64,000 bases of DNA, from NCBI GenBank assembly GCA_964568145.1, contig CAZMOZ010000024.1:1-64000 (forward strand), read 5' to 3'. Both the position numbers and the translations under genes were made by a program. A model generated the notes under the pieces. The model saw only the letters and a program-made list of their open reading frames with translations. It was not told where the DNA came from and made no database searches. This stretch comes from DSVZ01 sp964568145. Lineage in GTDB: Bacteria > Verrucomicrobiota > Verrucomicrobiia > Limisphaerales > J093. Each line of letters opens with the position of its first letter. Position 1 is the stretch's first letter. Below, piece by piece: positions 30,311 through 39,103 of this stretch.

Positions 30311-30790
30311 ATGATCCATGTGGGCATTGGCTACGACGTTCACCGCCTGGTGGCCGGCCGCCGGCTTTTCCTGGGCGGTGTGGAAATCTCCCACTCCAAG
30401 GGCCTCGAAGGCCACTCGGACGCGGATGTGCTCATCCACGCGATTTGCGACGCCCTGTTCGGGGCCATGGGCGAGGGCGACATCGGCCATTTCTTCCCCA
30501 ACACCGACCCGCGCTGGCACGGGGCGTCAAGCCTGGTTTTCCTGCGCGAAGCCATCCGCATGTTGAGCCTGCACAGCGGGCGGGTGGTGAACGTGGACTG
30601 CACCCTTGTGGCGCAGGAGCCCAAGCTTGCCCCGCACATCCGGCCCATGAAGCACAAGCTCTCCGAGACGCTCGAAATCCACCCCGCGCGGGTGGGCATC
30701 AAGGCCACCACCAACGAGGGGCTGGGGTTCATCGGCCGCGGCGAGGGCATCGCTGCGATGGCTGTGGCCTGCGTGGACCTGCCCCGCTAG
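30311..30790 (+). CDS. ispF: 2-C-methyl-D-erythritol 2,4-cyclodiphosphate synthase
   Basis: 159 aa, usual length, starting MIHVGIGYDVHR. Metal ligands are in GYDVH (D9, H11) and the following GHSDADVLIHAICDAL. The signature GHFFPNTDP and the C-terminal IKATTNEGLGFIGRGEGIAA are present. It makes the cyclic diphosphate in the MEP isoprenoid pathway. The other MEP genes are not in the window. The stop is TAG, which shows that TAG is an ordinary stop in this genome. Confidence 0.97.
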   Translation: MIHVGIGYDVHRLVAGRRLFLGGVEISHSKGLEGHSDADVLIHAICDALFGAMGEGDIGHFFPNTDPRWHGASSLVFLREAIRMLSLHSGRVVNVDCTLVAQEPKLAPHIRPMKHKLSETLEIHPARVGIKATTNEGLGFIGRGEGIAAMAVACVDLPR

Positions 30791-30816
30791 GCCCGGCCCC
30801 GCCGGCTTGGCCCGAG

Positions 30817-31089
30817 ATGTCCGCAAAGGCTGAAATCGGCTGGAAAGGCCGCACCCCGGAGGGCGAGCGCCGCGAAGTGTACGCCCGGCACGTCGGCGTC
30901 GAATGGCGGTTCTTTGTGCGCGCCCGCCGTTTCGAGGTCTGGCAGCCGCTGCCCGAGCCCACGCTGGAGGACTGGCTGACCTTGCTGGAGGCGGTGGAGC
31001 GCCGCGCCCGGCGCCGCCTGATCCGCCCCGAGGAACCTGCCCGCATCCGCCAGACCATCCGCGCGCGGTTTCCGGAGGCGGAGGTGTAG
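30817..31089 (+). CDS. Small conserved-looking hypothetical protein
   Basis: 90 aa from ATG 30817, 26 nt after ispF and probably co-transcribed. It is basic and aromatic (VEWRFFVRARRFEVWQPLPE), with a helical second half (LEDWLTLLEAVERRARRRLI) and no recognised domain. Its TAG stop is part of a GTAGCGG sequence that begins a probable interspersed repeat. Confidence 0.6.
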   Translation: MSAKAEIGWKGRTPEGERREVYARHVGVEWRFFVRARRFEVWQPLPEPTLEDWLTLLEAVERRARRRLIRPEEPARIRQTIRARFPEAEV

Positions 31090-31271
31090 CGGCGCCGGTG
31101 CGACGGGCACCCGCAGTATCCTTGTCAGTACCCTTGTTGAAGTATGGGGCTCGTGATGCTGCTGGCACGCAACGCAACGTTTTTGACGGCGAAAGACAAC
31201 TCCGTGATGAGTCACGGCACGGCGAGAAACCGGTTTTCCAAGACCTGATTCAAACCCGGCCGCAGCGCTAC
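31086..31271. repeat. Probable GTAGCG-family repeat after the ispF operon
   Basis: It begins GTAGCGGCGCCGG and ends CGGCCGCAGCGCTAC, giving the family's inverted GTAGCG...CGCTAC ends. The interior does not match other copies, so this is weaker than the copies at 42436 and 58770. The rest of the 350-bp gap to 31441 shows nothing recognisable. Confidence 0.4.
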
Positions 31272-31441
31272 ATGTTTGCCAGGGTGCGGCAAATATCGGC
31301 GTACGATGCCCTGCCACCCAACATGCCCCGGTCTCGCGGATGGGATGTCTCAACCGATCGCCGGATAGTCTTCCCGGGTCAAGGATGCACTTGGCCGCGC
31401 ACCAGTCGTTGCCGTTTGCCGCAGTGGACTCGACGACGCAA

Positions 31442-32155
31442 TTATGACGCGCCGGCCGGAGTGGAGTCGTCGGCAGTCGCACCGCCGGCCGAGACCGTCG
31501 GTGGCGGTGTTGGCCGTGGAAAGACCGAACGTAGGCCGTCAATGTGTTCGTGGAGGTCCTCGCGAATGCTCCCCCACATGGGGTCCAAGATGAAATCAAT
31601 CCCTTCCCGGCGGGCCAGCTTGGCTGCAGGAACAAAATCACTGTCGCCCGCGACGAGAATCATTTGGTCCGCCTGCTTCTTGAACGCCAACGAGGCGATG
31701 TCGAGGCCGATGCGCATATCCACGCCTTTCTGCGGTGCGGAATAGAGCACATCACCCTCAGTGAGGTCCTTGACCGCGATCTTGCCGGCCAGAAGCTCCT
31801 TGAGCTTCTCGGGGCGAACGACCCAATGACCGATGCGCTCGTTCAAGTAGCCCAAGCGCAGGGCCACCTTGCGCAGTTTCCGAAGCTCGTTGTGAAACGC
31901 CAGTCTCCAGGTGGCGGTGGACGTCTTGGCAAAATCAACTGCTTTGCCGGTAATCGGATGGTGTTCTTTCTTCCTCAAGGGCGGGCAGTCGTAAAAGAAA
32001 ATGCGGTACAGGGCTCGCTTGCCGTCAGCCTGTTTCAAGTGCTCGCGGCACATCCAATGCAGGTCGGTGGCCACCTTCTGTGCGCTTTGGTTGCCGACCA
32101 GAAAACGGTAGCGTCGGATGAAAAAGTCGCCATCGATGAGAACTGCAGTAGCCAT
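31442..32155 (-). CDS. NYN-domain (LabA/DUF88, PIN-like) putative RNase
   Basis: 237 aa from ATG 32155 (MATAVLIDGDFFIRR). The acidic residues of the NYN fold are present: D8 and D10 in VLIDGDFF, D in KGVDMRIGLDIASLA, and the GDSDFVPAAKLA motif. PIN-like NYN domains cleave RNA with metal ions. The last 30 residues are Pro/Thr/Ala rich. The gene is preceded by an exceptionally strong hairpin (32170-32225) that ends 14 nt before the start codon in the mRNA, so the protein may act on or be controlled by its own leader (inference). Confidence 0.8.
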   Translation of the reverse strand: MATAVLIDGDFFIRRYRFLVGNQSAQKVATDLHWMCREHLKQADGKRALYRIFFYDCPPLRKKEHHPITGKAVDFAKTSTATWRLAFHNELRKLRKVALRLGYLNERIGHWVVRPEKLKELLAGKIAVKDLTEGDVLYSAPQKGVDMRIGLDIASLAFKKQADQMILVAGDSDFVPAAKLARREGIDFILDPMWGSIREDLHEHIDGLRSVFPRPTPPPTVSAGGATADDSTPAGAS

Positions 32156-32169
32156 AAGCGGAAACAAGT

Positions 32170-32225
32170 AGCCCCCCGGGCTCAGCTACCCCGCCATGGA
32201 CGGGGGTGCTTACTGCCAGGGGGCT
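32170..32225 (-). promoter_or_regulatory. Structured leader hairpin upstream of the NYN gene
   Basis: On the minus strand a 56-nt segment folds from outside in: AGCCCCC/GGGGGCT (7 bp), GGC/GCC, AGC/GCT and a terminal CCCCG/CGGGG stem with loop TCCATGG. It lies in the 5' untranslated region, too close to the start to be the terminator of another gene. Confidence 0.6.
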
Positions 32226-32467
32226 GTTTAGCTCGTTGGAGCATTGAGCTCCGAAATCTGGAATAACTATAGGCTGAAATCGGTCCGTGCCAAGCCAGTT
32301 TTAGGAGTCAGCAGTTGGCCGCAGTTCTTGCTCGGTGGTGCCGATTTTGACCGTTGTCGTCTTCCGGCGACAACGGCCTGTCCGTTCACGGGCGGATCTC
32401 CCGGCGTGGTGGATTTGATTTCCCAGCCGAAGAGGTCCAACGGAGCAGCCTGGCTGGCATGCAAGAG

Positions 32468-32541
32468 TGGCTGTCCGACTAGGATTCGAACCTAGACTAA
32501 GGGCTCCAAAGACCCCTGTGCTACCATTACACCATCGGACA
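32468..32541 (-). tRNA. tRNA-Gln (UUG), CCA encoded
   Basis: Reads TGTCCGATGGTGTAATGGTA... on the minus strand, with anticodon loop CTTTGGA (anticodon TTG), T-arm CTAGG-TTCGAAT-CCTAG and acceptor TGTCCGA/TCGGACA. CCA is encoded. Confidence 0.96.
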
Positions 32542-32645
32542 TTTCCGTGGCGAAAAAGGTACCGGGCCACCGGCAGCGCGCAAAGGCAAAACCACGCCGC
32601 GTCTCGGCTCGAACCGCCTGGACGGACAGCCCGCACACTTCAATC

Positions 32646-32704
32646 AGAAAACCAAAGTTGGCCGTGGCACATTACGTCTCGCCCGCCTAACTTCAGCTTT
32701 CGGG
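32646..32704. repeat. Palindromic TGA-CCCGAAA element, copy C (diverged)
   Basis: Arms AGAAAACCAAAGTTGGC and CCTAACTTCAGCTTTCGGG with core GTGGCACATTACGTCTCGCC. This is the most diverged of the six copies. Nothing else is recognised between tRNA-Gln and the LRR gene (32542-32954). Confidence 0.7.
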
Positions 32705-32954
32705 TCGAATCTGAATCCCCAAAGCAATCCCCGCCACCACCGGGAAAAGGCGCCAATACCAGCCGGCTCCAACTGAACGGGTCGGGGAACTTCCGTCCGG
32801 GCAGCCCGGGCAAAACCCGCTCAATCCTGTCGTCGCGCGTTTGGGGGTGTCTGGCCGGCAACATCAGTCCCCGGTTTCAAATCTCGTTTCGATCGCGTTG
32901 ACGCCTCACAACCCCGGCTGGACACCGCCGGGAAAGCGGTGTCCACTCACCACC

Positions 32955-33854
32955 ATGATCTCTTCGCGCGCCCTGGCCGTCGCTGGCGGGCTGGTTTGCG
33001 CCCTGCTGGCCGGCTGCGGCCGGGACCAGCCCACGCCGCCGGCCGGCAATCCCTCCCCGCCGGGCGCCGCCGCAGCCCCCGCGCTTCAGCCCCAGCAGAT
33101 CGCGGCCAACCCGGAGCGGCTGCACGCGTTGCTGCGCGCGCGCAACCCGTATTACCAGGGCGAGGGACGGTTCCAGTTGGACCCCGCGCTCGGCCTGGTG
33201 GGCGAACTGGTGGAATGCGCCGTGGTGGATTTGTCGCCCTTGCGCGGCATCGCCTTCGCGGCGCTGGACCTCCGCGCCACGCCGGTTTCCGATCTCAGCC
33301 CGCTGGCCGGCATGCCGCTGAAACTGCTCGCGCTGGAGAACACGCGGGTGACGAACCTCGCCCCGCTGGCCGGCCTGAAGCTCGAGAAGCTGTACCTGAA
33401 CCAGACCTCGGTCCGGGATTTGCGGCCGCTCGCCGGCATGCCGCTGGTGGAATTGATGCTGGTGGGCGCGCCGGTTGAAGACCTCGAGCCGCTGCGCGGC
33501 ACGCCGTTGACCGGGCTCTGGCTCAACCAGACCCCCGTCACCAGCATCGCCGCCCTGGCCGCCTGTCCGCTGCTGACACTCACCCTGGAGGACACGCGGG
33601 TCGCGGACCTCCGGCCCCTGGCAGGCATGGCGACCTTGCGCCGGCTGCACGTCGGCGGCACGCCGGTGCGCGATCTCGCGCCGCTGGCGGACCTGCGACT
33701 GACCCGCCTGGTCTTCACGCCGGTGAACGTCACGAACGGCCTCGAGGTGGTGAGGCAGATGGCCACGTTGGAAGAACTCGGCACAAGTCTGGAAGACCTG
33801 CGGCCGCCGGCGGAATTCTGGCGGGAACTGGACGCCGGCGGTGGTGTGCGCTGA
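32955..33854 (+). CDS. Leucine-rich-repeat lipoprotein
   Basis: 299 aa from ATG 32955. A lipoprotein signal peptide ends in the lipobox LLAGC, so the mature protein begins with the lipid-bearing cysteine. A Pro/Ala-rich linker precedes about nine repeats of 20-22 residues of the type V-DLSPLAGMPLKLLALENTR. This is the short bacterial LRR in which each repeat contributes one strand to a solenoid. It presumably sits in the envelope and binds a partner. The TGA stop is the first codon of a palindromic repeat. Confidence 0.8.
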   Translation: MISSRALAVAGGLVCALLAGCGRDQPTPPAGNPSPPGAAAAPALQPQQIAANPERLHALLRARNPYYQGEGRFQLDPALGLVGELVECAVVDLSPLRGIAFAALDLRATPVSDLSPLAGMPLKLLALENTRVTNLAPLAGLKLEKLYLNQTSVRDLRPLAGMPLVELMLVGAPVEDLEPLRGTPLTGLWLNQTPVTSIAALAACPLLTLTLEDTRVADLRPLAGMATLRRLHVGGTPVRDLAPLADLRLTRLVFTPVNVTNGLEVVRQMATLEELGTSLEDLRPPAEFWRELDAGGGVR

Positions 33855-33921
33855 ACCCGAAAACCGAGTTGGGCAGGCGGGACGCACTGCGCTGCTACGG
33901 CCAACTTCGGTTTTCGGGCTG
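33854..33921. repeat. Palindromic TGA-CCCGAAA element, copy D
   Basis: Starts at the stop codon of the LRR gene (TGA-ACCCGAAAACCG) and ends CCAACTTCGGTTTTCGGGC, with core GGCGGGACGCACTGCGCTGC. It fills the gap between the convergent LRR and transporter genes. Confidence 0.85.
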
Positions 33922-33944
33922 AAGCTTTTTCAGTGCGGGCAGCG

Positions 33945-35705
33945 TCAGCCCAGGAAAACCAGCACCAGCAACTGCGCGCTCACCACCCGCAGCAGCATGG
34001 TGAGCGGGTACACCGTGGCGTACGAAATCGAGGGCGCGTCCGAGGCGGCGAGCGAGTTCGCGAAGGCCAGCGCGGGCGGATCGGTCATGCTGCCGGCGAG
34101 CACGCCGCAGAGCGTCATGAAATTGACCCGGTAGAACAGCCGCGCGATCACGCCCACGACCAGCAGCGGCAGCAGTGTGATCAGCGCGGCGCAGGCCATC
34201 CAGTACAACCCCGGCCCGTGCGCCAGCGTGGCCACGAACTGGTCGCCGGCCTTCAAGCCCACGCAGGCCAGGAACAGCGTGATGCCCACCTCGCGCAACA
34301 TGAAATTCGCGCTCAGCGGCATGTAGTAGATCAACGGCCCGAGCCGCCCGAGCCGGCTGAGCAGGATGGCCACCAGCAGCGGACCACCAGCCAGGCCCAG
34401 CTTCACCGGGGCGGGCATCTGGCCGATGGTGAACGGCCAGGAGCCCACCAGCACGCCCAGCGCGATGCCCACGAAGATGGGCATGATCTGCGGGTGGTTG
34501 AGCTGCTTGGGCGAGTTGCCCAGCAGCCGGGCCGCCTGCTCGATCGCCTCCGGCTCGCCCACCAGCAGGAGTGTGTCCGCGAACTCGACCCGGAAGTTCG
34601 GATTGGGGGTGAACTCGATTTCGGCGCGGCTCACCCGCGTGACCGTCACGTCGTACAGGTCGTGCAGGTTCAGCTCGTCCAGCGTCTTGCCGAGCACCTC
34701 CTTGTGCGTTACCACCACCCGGCGGGTGGTGAGCCGGCTGGGCAGCGCCTTGAGGTCCACCTCGGTCGGCGAGCCGATGACGATCTGCATGTCCTTGAGC
34801 TTCGCGAGCGGGCCCACCAGCAGGATGACGTCGCCGGTGTTCAGCACGGTGTCCGGCGTGGCGTTGTCAATCTCGCCGCCCCCGCCTTTGCGGATGCGCG
34901 AGACCACCACCCCGGAGGCCTTCAAGCCGGGGATGTCGGCGACCCGCAGGCCGTTGAGGTTGGCGTTTTGGACGATGAGGTTCAGCGTGGTGACGGTGGA
35001 TTCAGCGCTGCGCAGAAGCCGGTTGAACGCCGCCGCCTCCTCGGCCGGCTTGATGCGGAACAGCACGCGCACCAGGCCCATCACAAGAATGATGCCCAGA
35101 ATGCCGAACGGATACGCCACGGCGTAGCCCAGGCCCGGCCGCTTGAGCAGGGCGTCCCGCGCGGCCGCGGCGTCGGCCGACAGGCCGGCCAGTTCGGGGA
35201 CGCGGCCGGCGGCGGCCTGCAGCGTCTCGGCCGGCAGGTTTTGCAGGGCCTGCTGCGCGGCGCCGAGCGCCGGCGTGTTGGTGGTGCCCCCGGCAAACAA
35301 CCCCACCGCCACGGTCAGGTCAATTCCCAGCAGGTACACCGCCCCCAAGGTCACCAGCACGCCGAGCAACACCACCGTCGTCGCCAGCACGTTCAAGGGC
35401 AGGCCCTGCCGGCGCAGCGACGCCACAAAGCCCGGGCCCACCTGCATGCCGATGGTGTACACGAACAGGATCAGCCCGAACTCCCGCACAAACTGCATCA
35501 CGTCCGGGTCCACCTTGAAGCCGAAATGCCCGAACAACAGCCCGGCAAAGAGCACGCCCGCCACGCCCAGACCCACGCCGCGCACCTTGAAGCTGCCGAG
35601 GAAATGCCCGAGCGCGGCCACCAGGCTGAGCACCAGGAGGGTCTGGGCCACGGTGGCGTGGCCGGTCGCGGCGTCCCGCGCAAACAATTCTGCAAGCCAG
35701 TGCAT
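33945..35705 (-). CDS. YidE/AspT-family membrane transporter with two RCK_C domains
   Basis: 586 aa. The layout is that of the aspartate:alanine exchanger family: five to six N-terminal TM helices (residues 20-160, with the TNTPAL motif in GGTTNTPALGAAQQAL), two TrkA-C/RCK_C domains in the middle (about 240-400, each with GDVILLVG or ADTLLLVG) and a second TM half containing GSMTDPPALAFA, the counterpart of the first motif. It is likely a secondary exchanger of organic anions; the substrate is unknown. It is monocistronic and convergent with the LRR gene. Confidence 0.85.
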   Translation of the reverse strand: MHWLAELFARDAATGHATVAQTLLVLSLVAALGHFLGSFKVRGVGLGVAGVLFAGLLFGHFGFKVDPDVMQFVREFGLILFVYTIGMQVGPGFVASLRRQGLPLNVLATTVVLLGVLVTLGAVYLLGIDLTVAVGLFAGGTTNTPALGAAQQALQNLPAETLQAAAGRVPELAGLSADAAAARDALLKRPGLGYAVAYPFGILGIILVMGLVRVLFRIKPAEEAAAFNRLLRSAESTVTTLNLIVQNANLNGLRVADIPGLKASGVVVSRIRKGGGGEIDNATPDTVLNTGDVILLVGPLAKLKDMQIVIGSPTEVDLKALPSRLTTRRVVVTHKEVLGKTLDELNLHDLYDVTVTRVSRAEIEFTPNPNFRVEFADTLLLVGEPEAIEQAARLLGNSPKQLNHPQIMPIFVGIALGVLVGSWPFTIGQMPAPVKLGLAGGPLLVAILLSRLGRLGPLIYYMPLSANFMLREVGITLFLACVGLKAGDQFVATLAHGPGLYWMACAALITLLPLLVVGVIARLFYRVNFMTLCGVLAGSMTDPPALAFANSLAASDAPSISYATVYPLTMLLRVVSAQLLVLVFLG

Positions 35706-36022
35706 ATCGCGACCGCCCGGCGAGTCGCCCGGTCCACGCCGCCCGGGAAGGCATCACGACCAGCGGGATGGGCCAGGTCTGAAGGCGGGATGGGAACGCG
35801 GGGCGGTGGGGCGTCCCCTCACGGACGCGGCTTCAATAACCAGTTCGCCCGTGGCCGGCAAGCCCGATCGCGGAAAGCTGATCCCACGCTGCGGCTCATT
35901 TCGCGCGGCAAAAACGCCCCGACGGGAAAGCTGCGCCAAAGACACTTCACCGCTCAGCCAAGCGGCCGGCTTCCCGCGTCAACCCGGTCCGGCGCCGGCC
36001 GGGGCGCCTCCCAGAAGCGGCC

Positions 36023-36054
36023 GCTTTCCCGCCGGGTGGACCCGGCGGGAAAGC
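36023..36054. repeat. Perfect 15-bp inverted repeat in the gap before rpmH
   Basis: GCTTTCCCGCCGGGT and its exact complement are separated by only GG. The surrounding 700-bp gap (35706-36405) is repeat-like GC-rich sequence without a gene; the rpmH promoter lies at its end. Confidence 0.7.
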
Positions 36055-36110
36055 CCAGACTCAGAAACTCAAATAGGAGAGGTGGGCAGTGGGCGAGGAT
36101 TCGGCATCGG

Positions 36111-36169
36111 GTAGCCGGCCCCTGGCCCAGGGACCGGACCCGTCGCCCCTCAGCGAGGGGCGACCCACC
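36111..36169. repeat. Double-hairpin repeat (CGTCGCCCCTCAGCGAGGGGCGAC), copy 1
   Basis: A CTGGCCCAG-type hairpin is followed by GTCGCCCCTCAGCGAGGGGCGAC, a near-perfect hairpin. Both are conserved in a second copy at 62710-62769. Confidence 0.8.
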
Positions 36170-36290
36170 CCTGCTGGCGGGAAGACGCGCTCCCTTTTAC
36201 TCAGGCGCGTGCCCCCCGGAACTTCCGGCCGTTTCCGCGCCTGCAAAAAGTGAAATGCGCCCCCGGCCGGGGCGTGGCGGGCTGGTGAAC

Positions 36291-36318
36291 TTGACGCGAT
36301 TTCGACTGACGGTATGCT
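36291..36318 (+). promoter_or_regulatory. Sigma-70-type promoter of the rpmH operon
   Basis: TTGACG and TATGCT are separated by 16 bp, about 88 bp upstream of the rpmH start. This is the clearest vegetative promoter in the window and fits a strongly expressed ribosomal-protein operon. Confidence 0.65.
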
Positions 36319-36405
36319 CGGCGCTTCTGTTGTTAGGGTGCGCGACCCCCGGGCTCACGGCGACCTTGCCGCGGCGTGTCGCGCCGCGCGGCTCAATTTA
36401 CAGGC

Positions 36406-36543
36406 ATGAAACGTACGTATCAGCCATCCAAAATCCGCCGGAAACGCCAGCATGGGTTTCGGGCCCGGATGTCCACCCGGGGCGGCCGCGCCGTCCTGAA
36501 AAACCGCCGTCGCGTCGGCCGCAAGCGCCTGACGCCAGTCTGA
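36406..36543 (+). CDS. rpmH: 50S ribosomal protein L34
   Basis: 45 aa, MKRTYQPSKIRRKRQHGFRA..., a perfect family match in length and content: the YQPS opening, the HGFRxRMxTxxGRxVLKNRRxxGRKRL body and a strongly basic charge. It is the first gene of the conserved rpmH-rnpA-yidD-yidC-khpB order and lies 13 nt before rnpA. No DnaA boxes or dnaA gene are visible nearby, so this does not mark an origin here. Confidence 0.97.
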   Translation: MKRTYQPSKIRRKRQHGFRARMSTRGGRAVLKNRRRVGRKRLTPV

Positions 36544-36556
36544 GCGTCCCGGCGCC

Positions 36557-36931
36557 ATGGCCGCGCCTTCTCCTTTGCGCTGGCGGCTGCCCCGCGAGGC
36601 CCGGCTGCAGCGCCCCGCCGACTTCGCCCGCGTGCGCCGTCTGGGCCGCCGGGCGGTGCGCGGTTGTCTCATCGTGAACTGGCTGGCCCGTCCGCCCGGT
36701 GAACGCTGCCGGCTGGGCGTGGTCACCGCCCGCACGGTGGGGTCCGCCGTGGCGCGCAGCCGCGCCCGCCGACTGCTGCGCGAAGTCTTCCGCCGCCACC
36801 AGCACGAACTCGACCCGCTGGACGTGGTGCTCGTGGCCCGGCCTTCCATTGCCGGCCAGGGCCGCGCCGAGGTGGAACGGGATTTCCTGGCCGTGGCGCG
36901 GAACCACGCGTTGATCCGGTCCTCGCCATGA
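36557..36931 (+). CDS. rnpA: Ribonuclease P protein component
   Basis: 124 aa. The basic RNR-type helix is present as ARSRARRLLREVFRRH, and the N-terminal LQRPADFARVRRLGRR and the strand RCRLGVVTARTVGSAV match the family. It binds the catalytic RNA and helps 5' maturation of tRNA. It overlaps yidD by ATGA. The RNA subunit gene was not found in the window. Confidence 0.95.
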   Translation: MAAPSPLRWRLPREARLQRPADFARVRRLGRRAVRGCLIVNWLARPPGERCRLGVVTARTVGSAVARSRARRLLREVFRRHQHELDPLDVVLVARPSIAGQGRAEVERDFLAVARNHALIRSSP

Positions 36932-37224
36932 ACGTCGCCCAACGCCTGTTGATCGCCGGCCTGCGGTTGTACCGGGTGACGATTTCCCCGCTGCTGGCGG
37001 CTCTGATCGGACCTGGCGCCGGCTGCCGCTTTCAGCCGACGTGTTCCGTTTATGCCATTGAGGCGGTGCAACGTCATGGCGCCTGCCGCGGCGCCTGGCT
37101 CGCGTTGCGGCGTCTCGGTCGCTGCCAGCCTTGGGGCGGGTGCGGACACGATCCGGTGCCGCCGCCCCGGCCTCCCACCCCGCCGCCCGCCCTGCCGCTG
37201 CGCGCCGCGCCGCGCGCGCCCTGA
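36928..37224 (+). CDS. yidD: Membrane protein insertion efficiency factor
   Basis: 98 aa. Contains the family core CRFQPTCSVYAIEAVQRHGA and GGCGHDPVP, after an amphipathic N-terminus (LLIAGLRLYRVTISPLLAAL). The C-terminal 23 residues are Pro/Ala/Arg rich and poorly conserved. It is thought to assist YidC-dependent insertion. It lies 8 nt before yidC. Confidence 0.95.
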   Translation: MNVAQRLLIAGLRLYRVTISPLLAALIGPGAGCRFQPTCSVYAIEAVQRHGACRGAWLALRRLGRCQPWGGCGHDPVPPPRPPTPPPALPLRAAPRAP

Positions 37225-37232
37225 TTTCACGC

Positions 37233-39056
37233 ATGGATCGCAAGGCCATTCTCATTCTGATCGGCTGCTTCGCGCTGATGCTGTTCTGGCCGGCGCTGGT
37301 GGATCGCATTTTCCCGCCTCCACCCAAACCGCCTCCGGGTACCAACCGGCTGGCGCAGGCCGGCACGCTGGCGACCAACCTGGTCGCAAGCACGAATGTG
37401 ACCACGTCCCCGGCCAGCCCGCCGGTCATCAGCGCGCCGGCTTCGCCCACCGTGGCCTGGGTGCCGCCGGCCGGACCGGAGGAGCTGCTAGTCTTCGAGA
37501 CGGAGGAGGCGCGGTACACGTTCACCAGCCACGGCGGCGGCTTGAAGCTGGTGGAATTGAAAGGCTATCCCGCCACCGTGGCCTGCGGACGCAAGGCGCG
37601 CACCGGCGAGGTGGAACTGGCCACGCTCAACGCCGGAGCGCCAGTGCCGGCGCTGGCGCTGTTCGGAGGCGCCGCGCTGGAAGACAGCGTTCCGTTCAAG
37701 CTCACACGCACCGCCCAAGGCGTGCGGGCCGAGAAGGCGCTGGGCAGCGGTGTGCGGATCGTGAAGGAGTTCGTGGCCGGCACGAACAACTTGCTCGCCG
37801 CCAGCGTGCGGCTGGAGAACGCGGGCGGTTCGCCGGTCGCGTTGCCCCCGCAGGAGCTGGTCATCGGCACAGCCACGCCCATCAACCGGCGCGACGACGG
37901 GCATTTGCTCGGTCTGCAATGGTACGACGGCGAGCGGGCGCAGTTCATTGACAACACCTGGTTCCTGAATGCCCCCGCCTGGGGTTGCGGCTGCGTGCCC
38001 GGCACGCCCCGCGCCGAGTTCCTCAGCGCCGGTGTGAGCAACGTGGTCTGGGCGGCGGCGCACAACCAGTTCTTCGTGATGATCGCCGCGCCGCGGACCA
38101 ACGCCCCGGCGGTGGTGGCCCGCAAGATCCATCTGCCCCCGCCGTCCGCCGCGGAAACGGCCGAGGACCGCCGCGTGGTGGCCCAGCCATTCGGCATCCA
38201 GACCGCCTTCGTTTATCCCACGGCCACGCTGGCGCCGGGGCAGACTGTGGAATGGGTCCTCGACGTGTTTGCCGGCCCCAAGGAGTACCACACGCTGGCC
38301 AAGCTGAGCCGCAACCAGGATCAGGCGATGCGCTTCACCACGTTCTTTGGCTGGTTTGCGCGGGCCTTGCTCCTGGGCATGAACGGCCTGCACGGCCTGG
38401 GCCTGTCCTACGGCCTGGCCATCATCGTCATCACCATCATCGTCAAACTGCTGTTCTGGCCGCTCACCCAGGCCAGCTCGCGCTCGATGAAGCGCATGGC
38501 GGCGCTCCAGCCGCAGATGAAGGAGATCCAGGAGAAGTACAAGGACGACCCGAAGAAGATGAACCAGAAGCTCATGGAGTTCATGAAGGAGCACAAGGTC
38601 AGCCCGCTGGGCGGCTGCCTGCCCATCCTGCTCCAGATTCCGGTCTTCATCGGCTTTTACCAGATGCTCCAGAGCGCCATCGAGCTGCGCGGCGCCCGCT
38701 TCCTCTGGGCCTGCGACCTGTCCCAGCCGGACACCGTGGCGGTGATCTTCGGCTTCCCCATCAACCCGCTGCCCCTGATCATGGGCGCCACGCAATTCTG
38801 GCAGGCCCGGCTCACCCCGGTCTCGCCCGGCGTGGACCCGGTCCAACAGAAGATGATGCAGTACATGCCGCTCATCTTCATCTTCATCCTGTACAACTTC
38901 TCCGCCGGGCTGGCCCTGTACTGGACGGTGCAAAACCTGCTCAGCATCCTCCAGATGAAACTCATCAAGAACCTGAACGACCCGGCCGCCAAGCCGCCCG
39001 CGCCGCCCGCCCCGGGCAAGCCGCTTCGGCCCGGCGGCCCGGCGCGCAAGAAGTAG
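37233..39056 (+). CDS. yidC: Membrane protein insertase YidC
   Basis: 607 aa from ATG 37233; an upstream ATG in the same frame lies inside yidD and is not homologous. The N-terminal TM (MDRKAILILIGCFALMLFWPAL) and a large periplasmic P1 beta-domain (about 80-360) are typical of Gram-negative YidC. The C-terminal 60KD_IMP domain follows, with LGLSYGLAIIVITIIVKLLFWPL, the cytoplasmic loop with KYKDDPKKMNQKLMEFMKEH and three further helices. It inserts and folds inner-membrane proteins, alone or with SecYEG. Confidence 0.97.
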   Translation: MDRKAILILIGCFALMLFWPALVDRIFPPPPKPPPGTNRLAQAGTLATNLVASTNVTTSPASPPVISAPASPTVAWVPPAGPEELLVFETEEARYTFTSHGGGLKLVELKGYPATVACGRKARTGEVELATLNAGAPVPALALFGGAALEDSVPFKLTRTAQGVRAEKALGSGVRIVKEFVAGTNNLLAASVRLENAGGSPVALPPQELVIGTATPINRRDDGHLLGLQWYDGERAQFIDNTWFLNAPAWGCGCVPGTPRAEFLSAGVSNVVWAAAHNQFFVMIAAPRTNAPAVVARKIHLPPPSAAETAEDRRVVAQPFGIQTAFVYPTATLAPGQTVEWVLDVFAGPKEYHTLAKLSRNQDQAMRFTTFFGWFARALLLGMNGLHGLGLSYGLAIIVITIIVKLLFWPLTQASSRSMKRMAALQPQMKEIQEKYKDDPKKMNQKLMEFMKEHKVSPLGGCLPILLQIPVFIGFYQMLQSAIELRGARFLWACDLSQPDTVAVIFGFPINPLPLIMGATQFWQARLTPVSPGVDPVQQKMMQYMPLIFIFILYNFSAGLALYWTVQNLLSILQMKLIKNLNDPAAKPPAPPAPGKPLRPGGPARKK

Positions 39057-39103
39057 CAAGAAGTAATCCGCGCGGCACCCCCCTCCACCCCCAACTCATC
39101 GCC

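Noticed and set aside
35706..36405. RNase P RNA or replication origin near rpmH
   Set aside because: No RNase P conserved core (such as GAGGAAAGTCC) and no TTATCCACA boxes were found; the stretch is repeat-like.
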